Assembly (NCBI GenBank): GCA_949316235.1
Contig: OX438749.1
Span: forward strand, 11,798,914 to 11,862,913
Direction: 5' to 3'
Length of the DNA: 64,000 nt
Source: Oegoconia quadripuncta
Taxonomy: Eukaryota; Arthropoda; Insecta; Lepidoptera; Autostichidae
Below, piece after piece: positions 10,320-25,600 of the stretch. How positions within the stretch are numbered: position 1 is the first letter of the stretch; each line of letters begins with the position of its first letter. A program made the position numbers and the translations under genes. Below the pieces are notes generated by a model. The model saw only the letters and a list, made by a program, of their open reading frames with translations. It did no database searches and was not told where the DNA came from.

Positions 10320-13300
10320 GTTAACGCTATTTTACTCTGATATTGTACAGCACTATTATGTAGGTACCTACTGTATTTTCGACGAATTATTTACGATGTG
10401 GGTACACAATAACCACGCTCATTAGTTTGACATTATATTTTTTATGTCGTGGTATGATCAATAGGACTAAGAAGGAATCTCTAGCCTGTACCTAATATGT
10501 CGGCTTATTCTTCACACCAGGACGCAACAAGGCTGGCATTGACGCGGGATAAAGAAATTTTGTATTGTATTATTGTATAGGTTTGGCGGGAGAAATAAAT
10601 TTATTTTCAAATGGTTTATATTCGGTGGATATGTACTATCATATTTAAAAAAAAAGCCAAAAAGTCTTTACAGTTAAAATAACCTCTCCCTCATTTATTA
10701 AGGATTATGGGTGAGCCGCTTCCAGCCTCGTCTTCACTGAAGTCAATTTGATTGGGAGCTTAAGTCATTTGATTGCAGATGGAGGATGCGTTAAATATGG
10801 TTTATAAAAATTAATATAAGGCAGTGAGACTACAGAAATGCCATTGATAAGTCGAATCGGTGGAAAAAGTTAAACCTAATAATGAGACGATATGGAGACT
10901 AAATATAATATTATTAGTTATGGACAGACATATATTTTGTTATCAAAAGTATACTAAATTATAGCGTAAATTAATAAGAATAGGACCAATGAAAGATAGA
11001 AAAGATAAATAGATTATATGGGAAAAGAAAATAACAAAATTGAGAGCAGTATCCAATAGTAAAGTATCCAATAGTGAAGAGCGTCGGTGGCTCAGCGGTC
11101 AAAACGCGGTCTCCCAATTTAGGAGGACCGGGTTAGATTCCCAGGCAGGCCATGTACCAATGAGTTTTTAAATTTAATTTAATTACTTACGTTCATTTAT
11201 CCGACGGTTCCTAAACACCGTGAGGAAACCTGCATGCCTGAGAATTAAAAATTCAAAGACATGTGTAGTCTCCAACTCGCATTGGACCAGCGTGGTGGAC
11301 TATGACCCATACTCTCCCTCATATATGAGGGAAGGCCCATATTCCTGCAGTGGGATATTTATGGGCTAATGAGAAGGATCAAATAGTAGTATATAGTTGC
11401 ACCTATAGGCTGTCCATACTATAGTATGGATACATCAAATTAGAATCATATTAATCCCACAGGAGCGGGTTGGGCGCAAGCAATGGTTTGCGGCTACATT
11501 CTCTCGTACTACGTGTCGATCATCGCTATGTGCCTTTACTACTTGTTGTTGAGCTTTCAAGCAAAGTTACCTTGGGCAGTGTGCCAACCGGAATGGCGCG
11601 ACTGCGTGGCTTCTGAACAGACAGAGAACCTCGTCCCGAACCCGAACGCTACCAGTAGTGCTGAATTATACTTCTTGTGAGTATCAGAAGTACTATATTT
11701 TGCGAATAATTGTATATAACGAGCTGTAAAATACGTCCTTAATAAGGTAAGGTAGAAAGGTAAAGTAAACTTATTTTGATCACAACGATCAATCAGGTGT
11801 TAACGTTTACAATGATTTAGTTTTTAATACCATTTTTTTTTGTTATGCTAAATATGTGTTTAGAGAGACTAGCTTGACAGTTTTAATAAGGGATGGTTTG
11901 TGCTCGCCATGAACAAAAACCTGCCTTTGCTCAGCAGTGGGACACAATGGGCTCTTAATAATAATAATAAATGTGTGTTTACTTTAACAGGACACACGCT
12001 CACCGATACGGATATCTATCAAACTTTCCTATGCGAAGGGGAATTAAATGCTTAATAAATTCATTCAAAATCAACCAATCATAATTCAAATAAACATGAT
12101 TCATTATTTATAATTAAATTAAACGTCCCTAGTATTCTTAACAATTTTTATGTAACAAATTTCTCAACTTCAACGTTTTTAGACCACCTAAATAGATTGC
12201 TAAATGCTTACAGGAAAATCGTGATTAAACAACGTGATGGCATTGATGGTGGACTTGGTAAGTGAAAGAATCAAGCAAGTAGCACTTGTAAAAATCTATA
12301 ATTATTTTTTAAATATTTTAGTGCCGCCATCTATCCGATCCCTGTTTTAATTAACGACCAGTTGTTTGACATTTTAGTTTTTATTCAATTTGCAAGATAG
12401 CGATATAATCGTAAATTTTCTACATCGCGGTGTTTAGATTTTCCGCGGATTAATGACCCCTAGAATCATGAATATCAAATAAAAAAATTTTTCTTTGTTA
12501 CCGGCTGATTGTCTTTTATTGCTGGCCAAACCCTCCGGGTGTGGTACTAGTTTCTACCAAGATATGCTTTAATATATTAATAATATTTTTAAAATGTATT
12601 GTGATGTCGTAGGTGCTCCTATTTGGTATCTGACGATATGCCTGTTCGTGTCGTGGCTCATCATTTTCTTTATCGTGGCAAAAGGTGTCAAGAGTTCCGG
12701 TAAAGCATCCTACTTCCTCGCTATCTTCCCCTATGTGGTCATGATCACTTTGTTCTTGACGTGAGTGTTTATATGTATTAGAAATCTAAATACCTCAGCT
12801 TTTTGGACTTATTAATTGATGGGTGGATTTCTAAGAACAATAGTCCGAAGACCCAAATCGAATCATTGGCTTGCACATTTTCCAAATGGTCAATTTTAAC
12901 CTAACTTTTACAACGAAGCAGAGTTAATACTATTGAATATAAATGCCTTCCTTGAGGTCGACGTAGTTTTAAAATTCTTTCAGAAATAGATTTGGTAATG
13001 GATTTAAATTACTTAAAATTTGTAACTGGAACCATTGACGGTTTTAAGTATTTTGTTAGTTGGCCTATTTGTTTGAATACTCATCACGGAATAACTAATT
13101 AACGGATTTTGATGGAGTAGGTATTCACGATTATAATAAAGTTAACAAAGCGACATTTTATAGGGTTACTATTTGTGATTTTAATTTTATGTAAACTTAA
13201 AGTACAGTGTTGCTGCCCGGGGCCACGACCGGAATCCTGTTTTTCCTGACGCCACAGTGGGATAAACTTGGCGAACTTGATGTAAATATTATTATTTTTT

Positions 13301-16300
13301 ATTATTTATTGTTAGTTTTCGAAAATTATTAATATTTTAGGAAAAAGGACAATAAATTAGAAACCTCTATAAAAAAAAATACATACATACATACCTACAT
13401 ACATAATGTCACGCCTGTTTCCCGTAGGGGTAGGCAGAGACCGCAGAGTTACACTTGCTACGATCCTAGCACACCTCTTTTGCTTCCTTCACTCTCATAA
13501 GGTTGTGCACACATGTTCGTCGGTTTAGGGTACTCTTGACTTGGCATTTCTTTAAGACGTCCCCGATTTGATCATGGTACGTTCGCCGTGGTCTTCCCCT
13601 ACCAATACTACCATCCACATTCGCTTCGTATGTCGCTATACTGTCTTTTTTCAATCATCCTCTCCACATATCCAAACCATCTCAGCATGCCTTTTTCAAT
13701 CTTTGTCACTACGTCTTCATTCACACTGCTTAACTCCCTAATTACACTATTCTTGATTTTATCTTTCAAAGTCACCCCATTCATTCTTCTCAATGATCTC
13801 ATTTCCACTGTATTAATTCTACTTTCATTCTTCTTTTGCCATTAAAAAAAAACATTAGAAAACTCTCGAAAAGCTCTCATAACCTCCAAATACACCAAAA
13901 ACTGTGTTAAAAGTTAAATATCTTCGAAACGGCTTATCCGATTTTCATCAAACATGGTCAAGAACGTTGCTCCTAGTTTCATTTTTGAGATAAAAAATAC
14001 CAAACTCAAATCGGACCACGCATTATTGAGACAAATCCTGACAAAGGCACACATACACAAAACACCACAAAACCATATTTGATAAAAATCGATTAAGCCT
14101 TTTTGACTTTTTTAATCCGTGACGACATCAACAACAACAAAATATAGGTACGTACACTAAATAGCGTGCACAACGTTTTGTCATAGGGTAGGCAAATAGA
14201 TAAAATATACTACTAATTGAAAATAAAATACAACTACAAAATAATAATTTACTTTTATAGCAACGCTCACAATTGTTTAGAATATTTCTGTTCATATCAG
14301 TATGAATCACCTGTCTTTTAAAGGAAAAGTAAAAATTTTCTAGGTTAGGCACGGTCTACCTGCCTGTATGGAGACTACGCCCGTGCATACACTTATATTT
14401 TCTTCTGTCATTCCATAATTTGGTACATAAATGTTGCTCAACTTTTTAGCAGTTAATTAATGTGGTGTCCCTAGGTTTGGTACGCCGCCGTCACCCAAGT
14501 GTTCTTCTCGTTGACCGTGTCCACCGGGACCATTATTATGTTCGCCTCATACAACGACTTCTCGCAAAATGTGTACAGGTGAGCAAACAAGAACTGTTAA
14601 TAATGTTTCGCGTTTGTTTGCTTTCTTCCATGTCTTTCAAGAGCATTAGAATGACAATTAATTTTTAGATTTTTGAACGTCCTTGTAGGCAGTTGTTAGT
14701 ACACCTCTAATCGGTAGATCCTTTACAAATTGTACAAGTGAGGCAAGCTTTATTATATGGCTCATTCTTCTAAAACCGCGCTCTTTCGCCAAGAACACGG
14801 CAATTTTTCATATACCTAACAATACAGTACCTAATATTTTAAAGAAATAACAGAAGGGTATAAAATTATCTCGATAAAGTATTTGTAATGATGCTAAAGA
14901 CCCGATTTTAGAACAAAAGTTTCAGAGTTATATATTTTAATATGCTATCCTCAGTGGAAGTAGAATGTTTTTACTGGAATGTCCGTTAATATGGTGTACC
15001 TATGCCAAATTACAGCTTTCGAATACTAAGAGCCTCTGAGCTAATCCTCGGACAGACAGACGGACATGGCGAAACTAATAAGGGTTTCTTGTTGACTGGA
15101 TCCCTAAAAAGTTCATCGTGTGCCAGAAAATATAGACACAGTAGAATTCTATTATTTGTTACCGGCGAGCATTTGGCACACCAAGGTATTGTTAAATAAA
15201 TTACCTAAACAGGATTTTTTATGTTTAAAAATAGCATTTTTTATCCCGTCCAGTGGCGTGGCGCCTTCATTGGATAAATTAAGATTTCTTTTTAAATACA
15301 GAATAATTCAAAAAAAATAGCTCTGACCTCGGAAAGCCTAAAAGCTAATTATATATTTTCCATAATTTACGATTATAAAAAAAGTGGCCGTTTTTATTAA
15401 TAATTTGAAATTCTCGAAAATAATGCTGAAAAGCTAATTATAAAATTTTATAATTAGCTTTTCAGCGTCTTGACTGTAGTCAGAGCGATTTTTTTTATTT
15501 AATCTTTATTTATCTAATGAGGGTGCCACTGGACGAAATAAACCCTCTTAAATTTATATTTTCTCATAAATTCTATTTTCTAAACTTCAATAGAGACTCG
15601 ATGATCATCACGACACTGGACACTGGAACTAGTCTCCTATCAGGCGTCACCATCTTCGGTATCTTGGGCAACCTGGCTTACGTATTGGGCCAGAACGTGG
15701 ATGAGGTGGTCGGCTCAGGCGGCACCGGGCTGGCCTTCATCTCTTACCCTGATGCCATTGCCAAGACCTTCCAGCCTCAGGTATAAACCAGATATCTAAA
15801 CTTTTATTAAATTTTGACTTATTATTATCATCAACAGCCTCCGACATACAGTCACGTTCATTAATCTAGTTGGAACTCGTTAAAAAGTATGTAAACGCTC
15901 GACGCGACGACTACTGGACGTAATCATAATCGCACACTGCAAGCGAGCGCAACACACTTACTTATTATTAAAGAATAGTCAATACAGGAGGTGTACTTCA
16001 CTGAGACAGCATTGATACTAGTCGTTTGGGGTAATAACTCATTAACGCACAAGATCACAAGTGTCTTTTCCAAATTCAAAATTGTGTAGGTGTCGGTTAC
16101 AAACGTTTATTTGCGTGCTGTTGCATACTCTGAAGAAACTGGGCAGAGAAACAAACAAACAAAAACAAATTATTTAGTAGTCCTAATTTCTTCCGTAATT
16201 TGTAATTTGTATTTCCGAATAAAAGTAAATCGTCGACGAATAAAATTACCCCTCGTATGTCATCAATGATGCGGAAGAGATGCTGTAGGGATGTGCTAGA

Positions 16301-19300
16301 ATGTATACCTACCAAACACCGTGTTAAATGTACACAAATCGATGCAGTAGGTATGCGTGTAACTAGACTTGCCAAAATCCTTGTTTGACATCAAATTACT
16401 AAAATATGTAGCTACTGATAGATATGCAGTCATCTCCTCACTTGAAATGAGCTTGAAATGCTCACATTTAACAGCTAGCTTGAGGTCTCGAGGATCTAGG
16501 CATATGCGCAAGTCGCCGTTCGGTCATTGAATTCACCCAGTCGGTCGGTCGCTCTACTTTAGCAATTATGCCGTCACCTTCTTTTCACCACCGTTCCACC
16601 ACCTTTCTGCCAATTTACTTCTAATTTAGTCTTTAAGAGCAGCACGAAACATTCTAGGGGCGTGTACTATAGGCCCGGACACAATAGATATTTTATTGTA
16701 GGTGTTCACTGTCCGCCAAAGTGTTAAATTGAATTTTATACTCGACAGGCAAACATCCCATACCTTCAAAAATATTTGGAAACTTTTATTATTTTCGCTA
16801 TTGCTACTATCCGAACCCAGGTACATACAATATTAACTGTGATTAATGTACATACAATATTAAATTCTACCTAATAATATACTGATATATTCTATATACT
16901 GATAGACAGACGATCGAGCAGCGCGGGAAGCGTTGATGATCTACCTACATAAAAAAATAGATAAATTTCTCTCAAATGTCAGTGGCAAGAGACAACGCAG
17001 ATACCACTAGTATCTGCGTGTTACTGCATACTTAAATATTTCAGAGATTTCAGGTAAATTTCAGGGTACCAATCCCGAGGACGAGATACGAGCATAATAC
17101 CCACACCTAAGTGATCCGCAGCTACTCCATCCGAGGGCGATTGCTACCTATCTGGTTGGATTAGGCAGCCATCTCTTGGCAACAGCGTTATTAGGTTCAG
17201 AAACTAAAGGAACACCAAACCCTGCGCTTTGTATCTCCGCCATCATAAGGTCCTGAGCTCCCCTCGAGGTATGGAGATTTATCTGAAGGAAGTTCAGCTA
17301 GGACATCCCCGTTTACCTATGGTAGCGACTATCCAAAGACCTGCCAACACCGTGTTACCTCAAAACCCTCCAAGGAGTCTTGTAAATATTGTAAAAAAAT
17401 TAGGTCAGATAGTTTCGCAGTGTAGAGCCATTCAAAATGAGATTAGCAATTTAAATACATTTAAAACCAAAACACTCGCCAATATATCTTGTATTATGCG
17501 AGCTCCATGTTGGATTTTTTACCATAAACTTCTTAAAATTACCATAAAAATACAAAAAAGAATCTGACTTCATCTTGCAATTCATTGCATTTCTCTAATT
17601 AGTGTTTAAATTAAACAGCTGTCTAAATATTTTTCCTTTTGCCTATTGAACCTTTTGTTAATTAGATCGGTATTTTCAACTACTATATTCAATTCGGGAG
17701 TACATCTTTCCTCCGATTAACACTATAAGGTATTTTATGTTCATACCTTAATGATACCTTTATTATACTGTACGTTAATGAGAATGTATATTTGCCAGTT
17801 GTTCTCAGTGCTCTTCTTCCTTATGATGGTTACACTCGGTGTGGGCTCAGCAGTGGCACTGCTGTCGTCGCTGAACACAATGGTGATAGACGCGTTCCCG
17901 AACATACGCACCGTTTACATGTCCGCCATCTGCTGCTCTGTCGGCTTCAGCGTTGGTCTCATCTACGTTACACCTGTAAGTATACCTGTAAATAATACCT
18001 GACATCTAGCAAAGTTGGTTTAATGTATACCTACTGCTGACGTATTCCATATCGGTCTCTCGACAAGGAAGTTATATACTGTATATATTGTCAAATACTA
18101 ATTGTAAAGTACGTAACTATAAACATAAAATGTATAAAACGCCCGGTAAAAAAAAAGATTATATAATCTAGACAGACCACACCAACTGTGTTAAAAGTTA
18201 AACGATTTAACCTATTAACCGCCTCCGTGGCTCAATGTAAACAACATTGGGTTCACGATTCGGAGGTCGCGGGTTCGATCCCCAGCGGGGTACATATCTA
18301 GTACTCGGTTTGGTTGGTGGTAGGGCATTTTATATGTCCGGCTGGCTAGCTACCAGCATCTTATCTAAATCTGTCGCCAAATAGCAATGTTAATAGCATT
18401 GTTGTGCTCCGGTTGTCAGAGATAAGATAGCCAGTTCCCCAAATAAGATGGGGTTTCCGGGTCAGTACGCTACCACCTTCGGCCTCATGCTCACTTAACA
18501 TCAGGTGAGATTGAGGTCAAGTGCTAACCCGTTATGCATAAAAAAAACCTATTTCCCTCAAACATGGCTTAGAACTTATCCCTGAGTATAATCTAAATAT
18601 AAAAAATGTTTGAAAACCCTCGAAAGATCTCGAAATCACAAAAAAAACTGTACTAAATATTGAATTGATTGACCATCCAAAAGCCCCGATTTAAACCCTA
18701 TCGAAAATTTGTGGGGTTTAAATTGGTAGGTACACAAGCGAAGTAAGGTCTAGGCAAAACTTAGACGAAGGAGTTAGAAAAACTTGTACAGTCTGAAACA
18801 GATAAACCTATACAGCCCAGCATAATACAATCTAAATTTTCACAGGAAATAAGGAATATTTATCAGTAGTATTTTTGGTATATTGTTGTACTCAGTAAAA
18901 GTATCCAAAAACATCAATAATTTCCTGAGAAAACTTAATTTGTATTATGGTGGCCTGTATAGGTTACTCTGTTTCACACTGTACCTATAAGAGTACCGTT
19001 CCTTCTCGATGTAGCTCATTATCATCATACCTGTAAGTACCGATCTCCTTCGGCATCGGTCTCTTTTACTTCATACCTGTACTGTTACCCTTCGGCACCA
19101 GTCTCACCTACGTCACACCTGTAACTTATGGCTCCATCAACGTCTGTATTTTGTCATTTTATAGTACAACACAATACTTATGTTGCACATTGATCTCATT
19201 TGTGCATAGGTTAGCTACGCGTTTGTGTTAAATATTTCAAAAAATTGGTGATAAAGATACATTGATTTAAGTGTAATGCTTCTTTTCTTTTAACATAGTC

Positions 19301-22300
19301 TTAGAATTGTTTTACGTTAGTAACATTTTCTATCCAGGGTGGGCTGTACATCTTGGAGCTTGTGGACTACTACGGCGGCACATTCTTGCTCCTGTTCTGC
19401 GCCATTGCTGAAGTTATCGGCGTATTCTGGATTTACGGTAACATATAAATAGTAAATAAAATAGTTTACAATTAACTGTTGACATAGTCTCTAATATTTA
19501 TTTTTTAACATAGATTGCAGCAGTGGTATCTGTTGCAGTTTGAACGTAATAACTGAATGGTTTGCGATTTTGGTATATTCAATAAACCTTTAATTTCAAT
19601 GGTATTATGCCTTCAGCCGAAACCTCAAATCCCAAAAACTCTATTTTCTCCTCTCCGAAAGTGCACTTTAAGATGTTAGTTGTGATACCGTACTTGTTAA
19701 ATTTTTTACAAACTCGTAAGTTATTTGCGATGTTCTGCCATGCTCTCACTGGCGATTATGACGTCATCTAGTCTAGTCCTAATAATTTCATTAAAATGCT
19801 GGCAGGTTACACAGGTAAGGTGCTGCGTTACGCAAACCCATGCAATTGCAAACCCAATTTCATTCACATAATGCTCTTATCAGATTCAAGTCCAGACTGT
19901 TCACTAGCCACGGTACCACCTGGATATGAGTCTTCCAGTACACAATGGGTGGCTCGAGCTGTGTGTACAGTCAGCTGCACAGAAATGTGACCTCCTATTC
20001 ACGTATATACGGAGGGTCATGTTTCTTTGCAGCTGACTGTATACGGGCATTGACTCTTGCATCAGCATGAACCCAAGACCCACTCGCTGTGCTAATGGGA
20101 TCACATGAGGTCTGATGACTTTCGATTTAACGCTGTGCAGTTACGGTACCCTCACTTAAAGTGGCAAGTTCCTTTTTGCCGTGTAAGCTTATACACCCGA
20201 AATTATTACGTTGGGATCACCAAAGCGGAAGCGGAAAGTTCGTAGATGCAGGGTTCTAATAATCGCTCACTGAGTCGTCGTCATAATACGCCGATCGTCA
20301 TTTCAAAATTTAAATTCGCACTCGTCGGTGAAAAGCACCATACCCCTCATTTATGCTCCAGTACAAATATTGACAGGAGAATCTTATGGCAATTTGCAAG
20401 TTAAACCCTGGACAGCGGAATTGTATCTTACGAGCCTTCACTGTGCGATATCGACGGAGATTTAACTGGATGTACAGATCCTCGTGAGCCGTGAGTAACT
20501 CTACCCGAACCAGCGACATTACCGGTCTCTTGGAAGCGATTCCAAGCATTTTGGATAGCTCTGCGAGAAATACCTGCAAACTGAGCACTGTGAATGTCCT
20601 TCTTGGCTTAATGGAACCAGAGGCGGTAATCACGGAAATCGTGTGCATATGTCTTCGTGCTGGTGGCATTATTAACGTGAGATGTTAATTGAACAAATTG
20701 GCATTAAAATTACGGTTTCCTGCAGAGTACCGATGCTAAACTGATCTCGGATTAAGAACAAATTCGAAACAAATGTGCAAAAAATATTCAAAGTCAAAGT
20801 TTACTTTAAATTATGGCGAACATTTGGCGACGTTTGGTTAGAACATTTCGTTTCATTTTCCAAGAAGTTTAGATAACGTAGTCAATCGTAACATAAATAT
20901 TTTTTTACTTATCTATTAGTTTTTTTTATAATCCGTTAATTCATTCTATCATCATAATAAATAATATTTCATAATTATAAACCGTTGGCTCCCATTGTTA
21001 TGTTTCCAGGTCTTGAGAGCCTCTGCCTGGATATCGAATTCATGTTGTGTCGGCACACGTCAGCCTACTGGAGGGTCTGCTGGGGCATCGTCACTCCTGC
21101 CATGATGATCACCGTTTTCGTATACGCAGTTATTTCATCCGAGCCATTGCTCTTCGCTGGCTACTACCAATACCCTACGGCTGGATATGGTATGTCCGTC
21201 ACTCCTCCAATGCACAGTGCTACCTGAATTTAAAAATTAGGTAGATACTATTTGACAAATGGTTTAGAATAAGTCAAAAGATTTTACTTTATAGGATAAA
21301 AGTATCACTTAAAAACATTACATTTTTATAAAATTATCTACATAAATCACAAAGCTGACTCCTCAGAGAAAAACGAGCAAAAAAATTCAAGAGTTGCTCC
21401 TTTTAAGAAGGTTTGAACAAAACTGTCCCTTTTTACAAAGACATCTTAATAACTTCGCCGTTTTTGAAGCACTATTTATGGGACGTGACCGTCAGAACCA
21501 CGGGATCAAGTTAAGTTAAAAAAGTACAGCAAAGATTACTTATTACCTACTTAGAACTTACTACCAGACGCTAGAAGATTATTGTTAGAAAAATAATTAA
21601 AATGCTAATAAATATGAAATGGCTAACATAATATAACTTGTAATTAAAACATGCTAAGGTAAGTACTAACTACGTACTATTAAGATATTTAGATAATTAA
21701 TTACAGTTTGTGGATCTTGGCAAACTGTGAGTGGTCTCGTCATCCTGACGTCTGAATAGCGGACCACTTTAAACCTGCAATGACCGTTTATTGCCCGTGG
21801 TCCGATCGCCGAGTTCTACTGGTCGATCCATGGGCAATTGTTTTTGCCTGTGGTTCTATCAATCGGACCACGGGCAAATCAAATTGCCCATAGTCCTATC
21901 AGTAGTACTAAGGGCAACTTCGTTTACCCTTAGTTCTATTAAAGTGTGTAAATTCTCTTTGTATGTAAACTTCATGCAGAAAAATTGTTTAAAATTAAAA
22001 ATATATCCTAATTTATTTGAATGCAATGACATAAAAACCGTTTAGATAGGTACTATTTCTCATACTATTCAGAGCGAATAGCCTTGTGCATTAAAATTTA
22101 CTTAAGTTTTCATTAAAGGTAGAAATTTGGAGAATGCTGGTACCTTCTGTATTTTTAGGCTATTCGACATTCAAAATTTTAACTTGGTCCCCTGGTTCTG
22201 ACTGACACTATGGGACCTATATATTCCAGTAGCACTATTTATGCTCAATTTTTTGGGATATAATAAATTATAATGCATATTATATATAATATATATCCTT

Positions 22301-22620
22301 TCACTCATCTACTCCGTTCTGTTTAACCCGGTGACGCCTATTTTTTTATATTTTTTTTAAGCGCAACGGGTTGGTATTTGACCTCAATCACACCTGATGT
22401 TAAGTGAAGATGAGGTCGAAAGTGGAAGCGTACTGACCCGGAAACCCCAACATATTTGGGGGACTGGCTATCTTATCTCTGACAACCGGAACACAACAAT
22501 GCCATTAACATTGCTGCTTGGCGGCAGATTTAGATAAGATGGTGGTAGCTAGCCAGGCGGACATTTAAAATGCCCTACCACCAACCAAACCGAGTACTTA
22601 AACATGTACCCCGCTGTATC

Positions 22621-22683
<63 letters not shown>

Positions 22684-25600
22684 GCATTAGCTATGTATTT
22701 AAACCAACGCTTTCTATTTCTTTCTTCCACACACAATCTCCCCCTACGTTCGTCCGATAACTTTGGGCTTTATGTTCCCCCAATACGTCCAAATACTACA
22801 GCAAATCTTATACTCTGCAGGCAATCAACAAAACAACATAATTCCTTTTAATAAATTGAACAAAATTATTTTGTGGCATGCTGATGATTCTGTATGAATA
22901 AATAAAATAAATATAACTGTCCGCAGATAATGAATTAATAATTCCATGTATGAAAATATGTTTTTTTTTTGGGTTTAATTTTGTATTCGCGCTTAGGCCA
23001 TATCCAGCTTTCTTCTTTCTCAAAATGTTCTTTGGTCCTAGGTAATTAAAATTTTATAAGAAAAATCTTAGCTTATTCATATAGGTGTTTCTGTATAATC
23101 ATCACAGTGTTATATATTAGTGTGTGTATATTTCAGTGGCTGGAAACATGATGTTGCTCTTCGGTATAGCATTACTTCCCATTTACATCGGCACAACTAT
23201 GCGCAAAAACAGAACCGGAAATATAATAGAGGTAAGAAATATTAAAAATTATGACTGATTCATTTTATTTAACTTGGCCACCTGTTTGGTGTAGTGGCCA
23301 CTCATATATGTTTGTGTGATGAATACGGACATGTGTACCCGAGTTATGGATATTTTCATTTATATTAAGTATTAAAAAAATGTATTTATGTAGTATATCA
23401 ACCCTCTGGTATTCACAACACAAGCCTATAGTTGCTTACTGTGGAACTAGATGGCGCTGTGTGTATGTCTAAGGATATTATTATTATTATTTAGTCTGAG
23501 ATTTTGTAAAAAATAGAGTGATATTTGATTTCACTTGTGATCTAATTAGGCTGTTAGAGATTCAGGATTAATTTGTAGCAGATTACGTTTAAGAGCTCTT
23601 TTCGTCGGGCTTACAGTCAGCTCCCGCGGTATTAAATAGTCGTCCTCCCTTTAAATATATCATTATAATTCATTCAAAATATAAGTACCTATTTGATTGT
23701 AATACTTATTGGTTTGTCTATGTTGTTAATACATACATCATTAATAGTATTGTTTGTTTGTTTGTTTGTAAAGGCTTTATTGTATAAAAAGGCAATACAT
23801 TAATTTTGCATTGATACATAAATTGAGTACAACGGCGGACTTATCCCAAAGAGGGATTTCTTCCAGTCAGCCATAGGGTTAGTTAGAAAACAGCAGATTG
23901 GGCGTATACAAATTACAGCAAATTCAAACTAAAGCAAATAGTAATATGGCTTTTATATATATTATCACACTGCTTTGGCAAGTAAATATAATAATAATAT
24001 ATAATAATAAAGCTTTATTTCAGATTGTAAAAATCCATATTAGATATAATAATAAAATTGCTAAAAACAAGCTGACAGAAAATACAATAAAAATAAAAAA
24101 ATAAATATAACCTAACTTACATTTTACATAGTAAAATGGGTCAATAAAAAAAAAAAAAAAAAAGAAAAACATCTCACGCGACTACCCCCATCCAGTACCA
24201 ATACATGTTCGACGTAATTAACCTTCTATTGAGCTCCCTAATAATAACGTTGTTACACCTGTGAACTCTGTCCATAAACGACGCTATCCTTAGTCTCACG
24301 ATGGCATCAAACGTGTTCATGTGAACATCCCCGAGGCGCTGCAGTACCGGTCTAAACCCATTAATTGCCGAAAGATGTTATTATACTGAACACGGATGCC
24401 ATCGCGTGACCTTCTCGTATAGTTCGTCCAGAGCTGACAGGTGTAAAACGATTGGCAGTAAGTTTTAAATATTTATGTCGACGTCCGACTTATAAAATCT
24501 CCTGGCTAACATGTTTCCGACTACCGACAGCGCTCTGCGTTGTCTCTCCACATCTTCGTCATCTTTCATAGTCGAGGTTAGAATGTGACCAAGGTACTTG
24601 AATTTTTCAACCACTTTTACAGGTTGTCCCTTCAAATAAACTTCAGGAACACGGTCTGGCCCCCTACCCGATCTGAAAATCATCATTTCGGTCTTCTTAG
24701 AGTTATATATTAAACTGTGTACCTTTCACAAATATGTAACAACTTTTTTAGACCCTTGATCGAGGGACTGAGCAGCACCATATCATCAGCGTAGCTCAAA
24801 TTGTTGACATAGATGTCACCCAATTTAAGACCCACTGCAGTGCTACTCAGCTCCTCGAGCAAGTCATTTATGTAGAGATTAAAGAGATCTGGGGAGGTCA
24901 GACCGCCCTGTCTAACACCGCATGGCAAGCTATAACTATCCGATAGAGCATCACCCCACCTAACAGTATTACTTTGGTTTTGGTACCAATACTCCATGAG
25001 GTCAATAATGTCTGCGGAGACGCCACTGTGATGTAACTTATTCCATAATAAGTTATGATCTAGTGTGTCAAAAGCGCGTATGAGGTCTAAAAAACACGCA
25101 TATATCGTTGTCTTGTTACTGACATAATAGTTGAGAATTTGTTTTAATGAAAATATTGCCATGTCCGTGGAAACTTCTGGTCTAAATCCAAATTGTGCAT
25201 CACTAATATTTAAAAGCGGTGCCATATTCTTTTGAATTATCCGTTCAAGTACCTTGGCAACAATCGTTGCCAGAGAAATTGGTCTGTAGTTGCCACGTTC
25301 GAGATATCACCCGTCTTATTTTTTAAAATAGGTACTACAACAGTACGAGTCAGTTCATTAGGTAAATATGAGTGCCGCACGCAAAGAGTAAAGAACCGTG
25401 ATAAAACTTCACATACATATTGACCAGCGTAGTGTAAGTGTTCGACACTTAGGCTGTCATGACCCGGAGATTTACCACGTTTCATGTTTTTCAAAACATC
25501 GACAACATCATCTGTTGAAATATGAAAGCCCTCCCGGCCACCACAACCCTTGGCATTTATATTATCTCGGTTATCAATTGGTGTAGAGTGGTTATTTACA

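Noticed and set aside
22570..22851. Open frame with a long YIYIYI run
   Set aside because: It is a SINE read antisense joined to an AT microsatellite.
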